Of a stretch of 64,000 bases of DNA, positions 1 through 11,986 are shown one piece after another. Below the pieces are notes generated by a model, which had not been told where the DNA came from, searched no databases, and saw nothing but the letters and a program-made list of their open reading frames with translations. Numbering within the stretch: position 1 is the first letter of the stretch; every line of letters begins with the position of its first letter. A program made the position numbers and the translations under genes. This DNA comes from Zingiber officinale (Eukaryota > Streptophyta > Magnoliopsida > Zingiberales > Zingiberaceae), in contig NC_055990.1 of NCBI RefSeq assembly GCF_018446385.1, positions 29,473,891 through 29,537,890 on the forward strand. The letters are read 5' to 3'.

Positions 1-977
1 CCTGGGTATGGGCTATAAGGGGCACCTAGGATGGGTGTAATCACCTTTTGCTACAAAAGGATGCAAATATCGAATGCTTTAAGATCTCCCTACCATTCCA
101 AAGTATTACAAAGGTAAACAACACAGCAAAGAGAACTTAAAAGACTGTACGGTACTGTCAACTGTTCAACATAGACTATAGTTATGCATGTCAGGTCTTT
201 TTCACCTTTTTTTCTTTTTTATCTCAGTTGAGAGTAAATTACTTGTCACATCTCATGATCACGTTATCAATTAATAAATAACTACGAAGCTTGTGGCTGT
301 TTTGGTATCCCAGTAACGAATCTTGTTCCTTGTTTAGTTCTTTCTCCAATATCACCTCCGGTTTGATTGCCATCACCATTTTTATCTATTGGGTTAGAGA
401 AAGATTTTGGTCGGTTTGCATGTTTTGTTATCAGTTAAAATTTAACAGTTGTTATAGTTAAACAACCAAACCAAATTAAATGTAGATAACAAAACTGATC
501 ATAAACAATCTTGTTATACACCTATAGTTGTCATGAGACACAGGGATCCTCAAAAGGAGAGCAGATGCCTTGCAATATCATTTTGCAACCCACCCCTGGT
601 ACATTAGGGATGGAAATTTCAACCCACCCCTGATAGGCATGCTGCTGACCTGCCCAGCCATTGTGTTCCATATTTGCCCCTCTTATTTTGTGTAAAATGA
701 AGAAAAATAATAATATTTTTAAAGATCTGTCTTGTGTGGGACTGGACGGTAGTGAGGAAGAAGATTTATCTTGAAAAGTTTTCTGCCCGACTCTTTTGTC
801 ATCCCGATGAATATCTATTCTATCTATGAAAAAAAATACACATAATACTCCTACCAAAGAATTGTAAGCAAAACGAGCTAGTCAATTGAAATGTAACTAA
901 AACTTTAAGCTAATGTTAGTCTTCTAATGTATGGGAAAATTGGTGAACAAAAAAGTAACATGACATTGAAAAGCTAC

Positions 978-3517
978 CTCTGCAAGAAGGAGACCTATCC
1001 GATTATCTGATGTTGCCAGAAGATCCACTGCATCAGAGAGTGATGAGTCATCAATAGTGAACTTATCTTCCTCATCAGTGAGAAAATTAACACTGCATTC
1101 TTGAAGCCGATCACGTAGAACTCTGCATTCATGAAGAAAAGTTTTGTTCGCTGACTTTGCATGTGACCATCTCTGCATTTCCTTCCGTAGAACTCCCTGG
1201 TTTGAAAGAAAGTAAATAAATAAATAAACAGAGAAGATCAAAAACTAAGCACACAAGAACACACACATCTAATCAGAAACTAAAGCAAATTGTTTCATCA
1301 ATATTAAATAAAAATGACCATGATGTATGCCATATTTCTTTAACAAGAGTTAAACAACGATAGAAGACATGTTTGTCTACTGTTAACATCATAATCAAGC
1401 TATTTCTGATTATAATATTTGAGATTGGCTACACAAATCTCATCCTACCAGCATAGTTTTCAACTGACTGGGGAATATAGGGATCCAAACAATCAAGTTT
1501 TGAGTTTACAATTTGTTTTGAATAAAATCAATTAATAATGGATTAAAGTGAATGGTGAAATGCCAGTAGGTTTCAGAAGTGGTAAACTAAGACTAATGAG
1601 ACAGAAAACGTTGAAACAGAATAAGAAACATATGAATAGAACCAAGACAATGATAAAACAGAGTGAAGCATGGAATTGCACGTCTCACTGTCATTCATTA
1701 AGTTAATCAACTACAGTATCATCTAATATTTGCAAAAGAAAACGGAAGAATTCTAAGGAACTATTGGTCAGACATTTCAGGACATGGAGACTGCAACAAT
1801 TTAAAGTGTTTATCACATTAGGGGAAAAATAAGTATAATATAATTGACTGCAACAAGTTTGATGCACTGAGTTGGCAAAAGGCAAAATTTTGGAGACAAT
1901 ATACTTCTTTCCATCTGCTGCATCCAAGATCGTCAAAACTGAGACCTTATCTTAAAATGGAGAGAGATTCATAAATTAGGATTGTGGGATAGGAGTGTAA
2001 GATTGCAAGATCATACAATTTGATTTATTTTTCTTCAACTATAAAATCAAACAGATATAATTACAAGAGAGAATTACATGGAAAGGGCACATTTCCATAA
2101 AATAAAATGCACTGATAAGATAAACTCGAAAATTCTACAAAAACCAACATAAAAAATTTCAATATTAACTTTGTAGTTGTATGGAAAAGGCATGATTAAT
2201 CAACAAGAGCGGCTTGGAGCATGGTTCAAGCGTCGATTGGTATCATCGCATAGCCCAAAATATATCATTTCCGTTGTCAGATGATACCAATATTGTGCCA
2301 ACATAGATACAGCAAAATGCCACTTGTGCTAACATAATTTCAACAATACTGACATAAACACAACCCTCTCTCAGCTTGTACTATCTAGAACTGACCAAGA
2401 TGAAAATATTTTCTTTCCATCGTACATCCTTTTGTTTTGTCTGCTAGTCACAAAGAGGAGATGAGACACTATAAAAAAAGAGGAAGAAAAGAGAAACACC
2501 AATTGAAACAGCAACAATAACAACAGGAAAGATGAACGATACCAGAATAAAAATTTGTATCCTTTATTTGTACACATGCTAGTTCCAAATGTGTCATTCT
2601 GAGTCCAATTCTCAATGGTTAGCTAAGATATGTTTATAAATATGAAAAAAAACCAATTCTAATGCCAAATTTATGAAGAGCGTTATTTAATTTGGGTCTT
2701 GGAATATTATTGTGTTAACCTGATTTGGATACAAGAATCAATATTGATTGTCGAATTGCTATAACTTTATGTTCAGAGATAATATCAAACTAAGTGAAAA
2801 GGAATTATATAATTAAAGCTCATTTAAGTTGATCTCAGCATGATTTTAAGTGTGTTGAAGTACGTCAAAGCGTGTTAAGTGTCAGTCCAACATGGAGATG
2901 AAATAGTATCATTTTGGTTGAAAGCTGAAACCCTGGCAAAGAGTGATAATTCAAACCTTAGTTTGCAGTAAGTGTTCTTTATAGATAAGAAAAGAATATA
3001 TCTGGTATAATCATGGGAAACAAATGAGTAAAGCTGCAATCATGCACTTATATATTAACATTTACAGACATTCCTTTGTTTGTAAAGGCATTCAGTTATC
3101 TTCTATTGTTTAGTTTCACTGATGTTCAATGAAAAGATAAAATTCCAATGTCATACGGAGGAAAGTATTACTAGATAATGTTACACACATAAAGCATATT
3201 GAATAGTTGAACATTATCATAGTTAGCTTCTTCTCAATGGTCAAAGGAGATCACAACAAACAGCAAACTTACCTCTAGTTCAGTCTTTTCTCTTACAGAC
3301 TGATTCAGTATTTCCTTGAGCTCTGCTTGAGATTTCCTCAAGAACTTGACTTCTTTGACAAGAACTTTGATATCGGCCTTTGATTTCAATTCCAACTCTT
3401 CCAGACTCTTTTGCATGTTCACTAATTCTTCTTGTTTACTATCTAACTCCTGCTGTAAGCAATCTTTTTCTTCTTTAGCAATTTTCTTTTCTGATTCAGC
3501 ATAACTCCTTTCATTCT

Positions 3518-3555
<38 letters not shown>

Positions 3556-6500
3556 AAACAGGAACATGAAACTCAATTGAATATAATATTACCACAATGA
3601 AAAAATTCAAAGGTCAGACTTCCTCAAACAAGAGTTTTGTCTCCATCTCTGAATACTTCCTCCGTAGTTCATCCATATCCCATTGCATTTCGGTGACTCT
3701 TTCTCTTTCAATTAAGATAGCTTGCTGCAAGTTTTCTTTAGCTTTCTGCTCGGTAGCTTCTAATTCAATCTCTAAATCCTTGACCTACATCAAATAATAA
3801 TAATTACAGAGCATGCCATCTAGAATAAAGATGACAGAAACACAACTTCAGATGTGTGACGAAGTCTGGTGAAGGCGGGGAGTGATGGTAGGGCAGATAA
3901 GCTAGGATAATAACAGAGCATGCCATCTAAATGAAGCTGACATGAACATAACTTCAGATATGTGACAAAGTCTGGTGAAGGCGGGGAGGGATAACAGGGC
4001 CGATAAGCTAGGACAAGGAATGGCTCCTAGCAAGTTTTTAGGATGCAAGGGGCAAGGTTGAATCAAATCATGCACTGAAGTGGTCAAATGTAAATGATCC
4101 ATGGCTGTAACTTGCCTTAAATGAATGCAGTATGTATTCTAAATAATGAGGCACCTTTTGGTAGAATCAGTTTGGTTCTTCATAAGAACTATGCAGTTAT
4201 GTGTGCCTAGTGTACAGCAGTTCTCTGACTGGATGTATCAAAATAGAGAACAATTTGACATTGTCGAGTACATGATATATTACAATTTGAGAGGACCCTT
4301 CTATCGAGTGTATGATTCATGGATGAACAAGCAGAAGCTAGTGGGCCGTCATGACCCAACATGATGAGGGCAAAGAGTAATCACAAGAGAAGATAGCTTA
4401 GAAAATTTACAACTCACAGCAATCTTCTAGACTACATCCGGCAATGAATCAAAACATATACTGTAGCACAAATTAAGTACATACTCTTAATAACAGGTAT
4501 GCCAGTTCTTTACAAAACCTCTACAATTAAGCATGCTCAATATGGAGGAAGTTTGGGATGGATAGACTTCTAGGAAGCGCCTTAATTTAGAGACAATTTT
4601 AACAAAGGGATAAAACCATGAGGGAGATAACATAGAAAGTCATTTAACAATCGCCAAGGGTACACTAAAAACTATAGATATTCAAAACTAGTTTAATACA
4701 AAAATTCTAAATTAGACAACACATATGCAGTCATAAAGGAAGCAGGCAAATAAGTAATGGCAAGAGATGCACCTTCGTGGTAAGGTATTCTTTCACAGCC
4801 ATTTCTTGGTTCAACCGAGCTATAAGATCCTCCATATCGGTTTTTGTTGTTACTAACCTTCGTTGCATAGTTACAAGAACTCTATTTAATTTGTACCTTT
4901 GATCATATGGAAGAACAATTTGCGAATTTTCAAGAAATTGTGTGCCTGGACCATCTGCAGCATTTAAAACTTCAGTGCTGCTAGGGGCATCAAAGGAACC
5001 ATCCCAAATTGAATTTGTGACTCCAGCAAATGATAGTTCACTGCCTCTAATAGAACTTATGTCACTCTCAAAGCTTTCAGCAGAGAGCTTACGAGCATGA
5101 CCAGAATGTTTATCATGGTCCTGATCTGATATAGACTCCATTCTGCCCCTAGAATTGCCACCAATTATCTCTCTATGTGGAGCAAGGAACTCTTTCCTAT
5201 CGTTCAATTTAACCCTACCGAAATCTTCTGGTTGATCAAAGAATGATTCGCCCATGATGCCGTTCCCAATTGCTATATTTGCAGAATGATTGTGAACCAA
5301 TGATACATCTTCAGCATTAGTTTGAGAAGCTTGAATCTTTCCTTTCCTCGCAATACCAAAGTCTGATGTTTTATTTGCATTGTCATGGAGACCATCTAAG
5401 GAAGCATATGGCACCATAGATGTGAGTGTTGAATTGTTGGAAACAAGAACACTGGAACTAGGTCGAGCTAGAGTTGAAGGGCTTATGGCAGCAGCATCAG
5501 TTGAAGAGCTTGATTCTGTAGGATGATTATTAACATAGTGGAATGCTGCATACAAAATGAGTATGCAAGTGAGCTGACAAGTGAAAATTTAGATAAAAAG
5601 TTCTTTAGTATCATAAAAAATAACTAGCTCAATGAGTTTCTGTTCCATATCATGCACTACATAAAAGCATGTTTGGACGGACAATAATAAACCCAGATGT
5701 GGTAGGTGTGGCCTACCTGACCTTGCAGCAGTTTCCAATTCAAGAAAACTTGCTACTTGTGCACTTCTGGATAAATCTATATCAGAGAGTAACTTCTGCA
5801 TCCATTCTGCCAAAGCATGTCTTCTCTGCAAGAAAATTATCCATCTTGAGAATTATTGGTATTCTAATAGGGAAATGAACTTTAGGATAAAAAAAGGAAC
5901 AGAGAAAAAACTTGTATTCTGCAATACATTGAATTAGACTTGTTTAATTTATAGTTATTATCAAAGAAAAATAAAAAACTATAAATATTCATAACTTAAA
6001 AAACAATTCATTTGCTAACATAAAGAATGTTAGATATCTTATTGAGAGTAAAATAAAGACTTTTTCCATTTGTTAGACTATAATATTCTTTAGAGACCAG
6101 GCTAAACTTGATGGCGCCAGAGGCAGATCTAGTTGAGCATATAGTTTGTAAGCTGTCATAGTTTTAGCAAATACAACAGAATCCATGGAACTAACCATTT
6201 GAAATACTAGTACAGTTGTACCTCTTCTAGGAGCACACGACTGGAATTTATTCTCAGAAAAGCATGTTTTGGTGGTGCTAGAGGAATATCTTTTCTTGGA
6301 AATGCCTTCTTAAGCTACAAAAAGGAAAAGAGTAAAAGTTATAGAAAGTGAAACCTCAAAAATCAAATAAATAAAACAAGAGAACAAAAATCAAGCTTTC
6401 CCCATAGTATGCAAATTAGGTTATCCCATGCACATCATATTTTTATTAGTATCAGAGAGGTATTAAACAGAATGCAATAGCAAGAACTAAAATTTCCAAT

Positions 6501-9500
6501 TCCCCATTAAATGTATAAAACAATTTCTGAAGCATAGATATTTATCAAAATATGTGATACCTCAGCTATCAATAATATGTACTCATTAACTAGATAAAGA
6601 ATTGATGATCTTAAAAGTTCTAGTTACAGTGCAAAATTTTCAAAACATAATTACAAGAGATAATTTACCAATAAAATAAAATAAATGACACCAACATAAA
6701 TTTCATTGTCAGCACACTAAATCAGTTTCACTATTTATATTTCTAAAAAGGGCATTTAGGATTCACATAATAAAAGATACGTCAATCCTGGCTAAAGAAA
6801 GTAGGTAGACAGTAATGTTAAGGTTACCTAATGATTCTCCATATGAAATTCTCAACATTGTGATTGGTGTGTGCTCATTAGATGTCTAGATTCCTAAGCC
6901 ATAAACTTAATGTCTTCAAATACAGTGTATGTTTCTGGGTTGATTCTACTATTCCACCTTTTTCTTCTTCGTTTTTGAACAATGACAAGATTGAATTAAA
7001 AGTTAAATGCAGTTCTTGAAAAACATAGAATAAAAGGCTCATTCTCTTTGCTATTATGAATCTCAGTAGATAAAAAAACTTGGCATTATCAAGCACCATT
7101 ACAATGGTCTTCAATTATTGATATGCTTATGAGACTCTTCAACTCTAGAGACAGAAGTGTCAAAAAGATATAACTCATAAAGAATAATGCTCTTCATATC
7201 AACAGGTTAAAATATAACTTATCATACAGCAGAGTGTAATTTCAGGAAGTCACTGAATCTTCGTAGTAACTCGTGGCTGGTACTGATGCCTTGGGGGGAT
7301 TGTATACCCACATGAATCCTGTAAAACTGTTTTTCAATAATGTTAACAGCAAGACCAAGAAAGAAAGTTATGAAAAATTGTAGAACAACATGCCACATCA
7401 AATGGTAAATCAAGAGAACATTTTTATTGAATTAAAGGTCTAGACTTTATCAAACAAAACTGTTAAACAAAACAGAAAGTGGCAATTTATAATTTTATAT
7501 GAGATGGAAACAATCTTATACATTACTATCCTATGGATTCTTAGTTGCCTTTACCATTCTCAGCAGATAATGCCCACTTTCAAGGCTTTAACAGTAATTG
7601 TCTCCCTCCGGAACACCCACAAAAACTATTATAGGGCAAAAATATTGTAAAATGGCTTATCCAGAAGGAGCTCCTTAAGTTGCAGGTCAGAATTAAAAAA
7701 TATATCAGTTTTCTCTGCATGGAGAAAAGGGTGTGGGACATAACCAATCTAGCATGCTGATTATATTATGACTTACCTACTTAAGTTATTGTGAAAATAC
7801 AAATTAGACCATATTAGAGTTTTATAGCTGGAATATAGTGAAAAAAATGGAATTATCAACAATTACCATTTTTTCTCTATCAAATAGTCCATCAAGCATG
7901 CACTAGATCAACTAGGAATTACATATAGTATTGTCCCAGGAAATAAGCAACTATTTTTTATATCATAGATTATGTGACAACATGAATATTGACAAAAAGC
8001 GCACAGATCAAGACATCAGTGAAACGACTAGACTGAATTAAGCATTCTAGTGTCACACCTTCCAATTTGCTTTTCAGTGATTATTCATAATATTTGGAGT
8101 CAAAGAGAAGCATAAATTTGTAACTATTTAAACATGGAAATAGTAGAAATTATATGATATCAAGTCTGATGACATTGACATGTGTTCCGTTCAAAAAGCA
8201 AGGTTCAAAATCTCATTGCTTGCTGACATCTTGAATGCCAGCCTACGTGAGATAATATCAATGTGTCAATCCGTGTGACGACATGCTAATTGGTGTTGGC
8301 CAAGAGAAGAAGGAAGAAGATGATGATAATGATGGTAACTTGCTGTTGCTGCAGCTACCACTTCCCAAGGACTGGTGTTCCACTTACATGCAAATTTTCA
8401 TGGAGGAACCAGAAAAAACAAAGAAGATTGGACCAGCAATTTCCCACACTGTTGCAATTTCCCTATTATGGAATCACAGGATACCCTCTCATCCACCATC
8501 TCTTTTCACTGCCCTTATTTCCCTTGTCAACAAGATTCCTCTTCGCCTTCCACTTCTTGATGACCTTGACAATGTCTTCTCCTTCATGCCATCTTCTCGT
8601 CTTCAACATGTAAAATTGTCCTCCTATGCAACCTCAACAGCAGCAGTGAGGGAAATTGCAATTATTGTGTTGCCAAAGAAATTACGATATTGCAGCTGAG
8701 GAAAATCCAAGAGTTTCCCATCTTCTCCCAACCTTGACTGCTGTTGTTTCTCTACCACATCTCAATATGGGCGCAAAATGATAAAGCTAATCCATGTGGG
8801 TTGGGATGGCATGAGATTTTAATCCATGACAAAGAGTTGAATTCTAATGCATATTTTCCAATTAAAGAGTTGTATAATACAGATTCTGATATTTTATTCA
8901 GATTAATGATAGCACAAAGGTTAGATATCATCTACTCACAATATTTTCTTAGTAAGAACCTCTTCTTAGCTATTCCTTCATGGGCAATTTAATTAGTTCC
9001 TTATGAAATTGCATTTAGAATTTCAAGAAAAGTAAAAAATAATAAACAAAGAGTGCTTATTACAACAATAGGATTTAAGCTCTCATGGGATGCACCAGGC
9101 TCTGTCTGAATACTCCAAGAAGGAATCATGACACAATAGCTCCAACCAGTCTGGTGGTTGTGAGGCCAGACAGTATTCCTTCCATCCTGCAAATGTTTGA
9201 AAAATTAGGAATTTTAAAATGAAAAAGGTTAATATGCAATGCAAAGATTAAACACAGGAATGCTACTTTACTAATAGAACTAAATTGCATTTGGATTGTC
9301 ACCCAACTAACCACAAATCCAGTGCAAAAGGTATGATCCCAACTGGAGCACCATATTAGAGCATCCATATTGACACTCTAGGAACAATACAATGTAACAT
9401 AATCCAGAAGATGCAAACTAGGATCATGATAACAGTGTTTCAGAAATTGCCCCCAGGAAAATAAACACCTTCCTCGTGCAGCTGCTAGAATGCACTAATG

Positions 9501-10256
9501 GACAGTCATCCATGGATGGACTGTGCACGAACAAAAAGGTTGAAGATTATGGAGATATGCCAACACAAATTTTTAAAACCATTAGGAGAATCCACGTGAT
9601 TGAAGGAGATCACACAGTATTGAATTGCTACAAATACCACCGACCTCATGTAATAAACTTGGAATGATGTAATACCAGCAGAGTCCCCAAATCAGAAAGG
9701 CAACCAACCCGAGTATATACTAAACAAGGAATGATTTCAGACCTCCTTCCTTCTAGACCACTACGTAAGGGGTAAGCCACTTCAGTGCATATGATCTACC
9801 ACATCGAGTGACAAGACCATGTTCTCTCTCTTCCTCCTCCATGTGATCCATTTTGATCCACTACAATTAACTACATTTCTCCCTTAAACCCCTATCCATT
9901 ACCGAACTACCAAATCCCAGCTCGATACCTATGCGGAAAAAGAGCAGCCTATATCAACATCCCAAGGTCAGCTCCACCTGGATCTCATATCTAGAGATTC
10001 GAAAACACGACAAACAAACCCCAAAAAAAAAAATCAAGGGCGTCGCCGGCGCGAATTTTCGCCCAATCGAACAAACAATTCACTGGAGAAACCCAAGAAT
10101 TCGCATCGACGGAGCATAATACTAAACGAGAAGCGCAGATCAGATGAGCGGAGAGGGAGAACGTACCCAACGCTTGGGGGGAGGGCTCCAGTCCATGCCG
10201 AGGGGGAGCGGCGAGGTCCCATCATGGCGGTGACTCGGGGGGCTGTTCCTGAGCAT
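978..10256 (-). CDS. EREX: PX domain-containing endosomal Rab effector, EREX-like (3' end not in window)
   Basis: Nine coding exons are seen, in phase throughout: 10167-10256, 9064-9186, 7228-7326, 6222-6314, 5717-5825, 4773-5545, 3620-3784, 3273-3515 and 978-1196, about 638 codons. The start MLRNSPP leads into [18 protein letters not shown], typical of plant EREX proteins. Exons 2-5 form the PX (phosphoinositide-binding) domain, with the RRF motif in ELLRRFSDF, the PLAPPK loop and the helix [17 protein letters not shown]. Exon 6 is a long, Ser-rich low-complexity linker. The end of exon 6 and exons 7-9 are predicted coiled coil, rich in Glu, Lys and Leu heptads. In Arabidopsis EREX binds Rab5-type GTPases on endosomes and serves vacuolar traffic. 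Exon 9 ends at a GT donor in phase 0. The family's last 80-100 residues are not recognised in bases 1-977 and probably lie outside the window. An open segment at 282-385 could be a short terminal exon, but its phase does not join cleanly. Confidence 0.88.
3520..3552. repeat. 33-bp homopolymer A/T tract at a 3' splice site
   Basis: An uninterrupted run of 33 A on the + strand. In the EREX-like gene (- strand) it is a run of T ending in GCAG, directly before the exon that starts at 3515. It therefore serves as the whole polypyrimidine tract of that intron. Such runs vary in length through slippage. Confidence 0.95.
3806..4016. repeat. Two-copy tandem duplication, period about 107 bp
   Basis: The stretch beginning ACAGAGCATGCCATCTA at 3806 returns at 3913. 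Both copies run through GTCTGGTGAAGGCGGGGAG to GATAAGCTAGGA. The copies differ at about 15 positions by eye. The repeat lies in the intron between the exons at 4773-5545 and 3620-3784 of the EREX-like gene and has no coding signal. Confidence 0.85.
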
Positions 10257-11959
10257 GCCGCGCTTCCGCAACGGGATCGAGGGAGAAAGGAGACGAGACG
10301 GGACGCGGCGGAGCAGAGCGATCACGCGAGCGGCGCCGATCCGGGGCCTGCAACAGATGCCTCAACTAAAGACAACGCAACAAACTGTCCTCGGTTCGAC
10401 TCCTTCGCTCTCTCCTTTTTTTCTACGACGTTCATTTTCCATTTGGTTTTTAATAATTAAATAATTCAATAAATATTTAAATAGTCAAGTTAAATCTGAA
10501 TATCCAAAATTATATCTAATAAACAAGTTTGATTGATCGGACTTGACTTTTCTTAGAAAATATCTTCGCAACTGATCAACCAAATCCCAAATTTGCCAAT
10601 CGGAGAATCAAGTTACATGGTTCGATTAGGGTTCGAACAAGCTCTAGTCGTGGGACATGGTGACCTAAAATTTAGGGGAAGGAGAAGACATCGGAGAGGC
10701 GTGCCCCGCATTTGACTCTACCCTCTAATCTTTGAAATTTGGTCCTCCACCCTCTCTTCGCCGACTGGAATTGAATGATTCCTAACCTGCAACACCCCAA
10801 TCGTCTCGATGCAGATAGCGCAATTCGATTAGGAAAAAGCAAGATTCGGTAGTTGTCCAGGAGTGATCGGTCTTCGTGAAGATTCAATGGTTGGTTTCGC
10901 ATCTTTTTATTTTCTGGATTTATCTACCTTTCTTTTCATGCATATTAATCAAGTATCTTCTTTATCGTCGATGTAGTTTCTAAGCAAAATGTGCGTGCAG
11001 CAGTCAAAAGAATGATAAAGAGGGATATATTGCGAATTAATGATCAATTCATTATGTTCTTGGTTTAAAGTCTTTTTCTTTCTTGTCTGATGTGATTTAG
11101 TTTCTGACCGAACTTGCACTCAACCATTCTAACATTAAAAATTCTATTGTAGGTTTCTGCTTCGTTTCTAAAAAAAACAATACACGCTGTTCATTGACCT
11201 TCCAAAATCTTGATATGGTTCTACAGTTTTGTTGTGTAATAAAGCTGTGGATATATGCTGTAGTTTTGGACCAAAAGAAGCAGTCAACAGTTCACAGCAA
11301 TGAGCAGTTTTGATAACAATTCTAGCTCTCTTTTTTCTTTTCTTTTTTTTGAAGGGACACACATATGGAATCATCAACTCTTGCTGTTTTTCAACCTTTA
11401 AAGTAAATACTTGGTACTGACTTATAGTTAGTTTTTTTTTGTATATTTCTTATGAATCTTATAACAACATGTACAAGGGCAGGGGATATGACTTTGTTTC
11501 TAACCAAATAATCATCCTCAAATTTGTGAGAAATTAGAAACTTGGATAACATTAAAGTTCTGTTTTTATCTTTGGAAGAGAAATAGTAAACCATTTCTTT
11601 TCAGGAAGTTGATTTGATGCTGTGGTTTTTTTTCTTTTAACTTTATCATATTGATTATGATTCCTTGACTCGCTATTTTACTTGGGTCTGGATCTTAATG
11701 TTCAGATGTATCTGATAATAATATGTGAGCATCCAATAGTTTAAGATAGGTTATAAGCATTTGTTTCAACTACTTTTACAATGTTTCGCAACCCCAGAAA
11801 CAGATTAAAATTTGTTACTAGTTTTGTTGGAACTTTTTATCAGGTAATTTGCATAGTTAGTAATCAATTAATAGTGTGTGGTGATCTTTATCTTTGCCTA
11901 CTTTGATGCCAACTTATATTTGCATTCGAGATTGATGATTAGTATATTAGGTATTGCAG
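10257..11959. promoter_or_regulatory. Shared divergent promoter region and 5' leaders of EREX-like and OCT7-like genes
   Basis: EREX reads left from 10256 and the transporter reads right from about 11960. Between them is GC-rich DNA up to about 10400, then AT-rich DNA, a region with AGGGTTCG at about 10627, and long T-rich intron-like DNA from about 10900 to 11959. The transporter probably has an untranslated or nearly untranslated leader exon around 10.6-10.9 kb, because its first recognisable coding exon begins at an acceptor-like TTGCAG at 11954-11959. No clear TATA box was assigned to either gene. Confidence 0.5.
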
Positions 11960-11986
11960 ATTGGCGATGGGGTCTCTTCATTTACC

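Noticed and set aside
282-385. Terminal EREX exon ending in a stop at 282-284
   Set aside because: Protein-like in one phase, but that phase does not join to the donor at 978; kept only as a possibility in the gene entry.
4146-4364. 72-residue plus-strand open frame in an EREX intron
   Set aside because: Protein-like composition but no family recognised, and it sits in intron DNA next to a tandem duplication.
8283-8699. 138-residue open frame on the plus strand inside an EREX intron
   Set aside because: Overlapping open frames in other phases, no recognisable domain and no splice or promoter context. The region may be an old insertion but I cannot support a gene.
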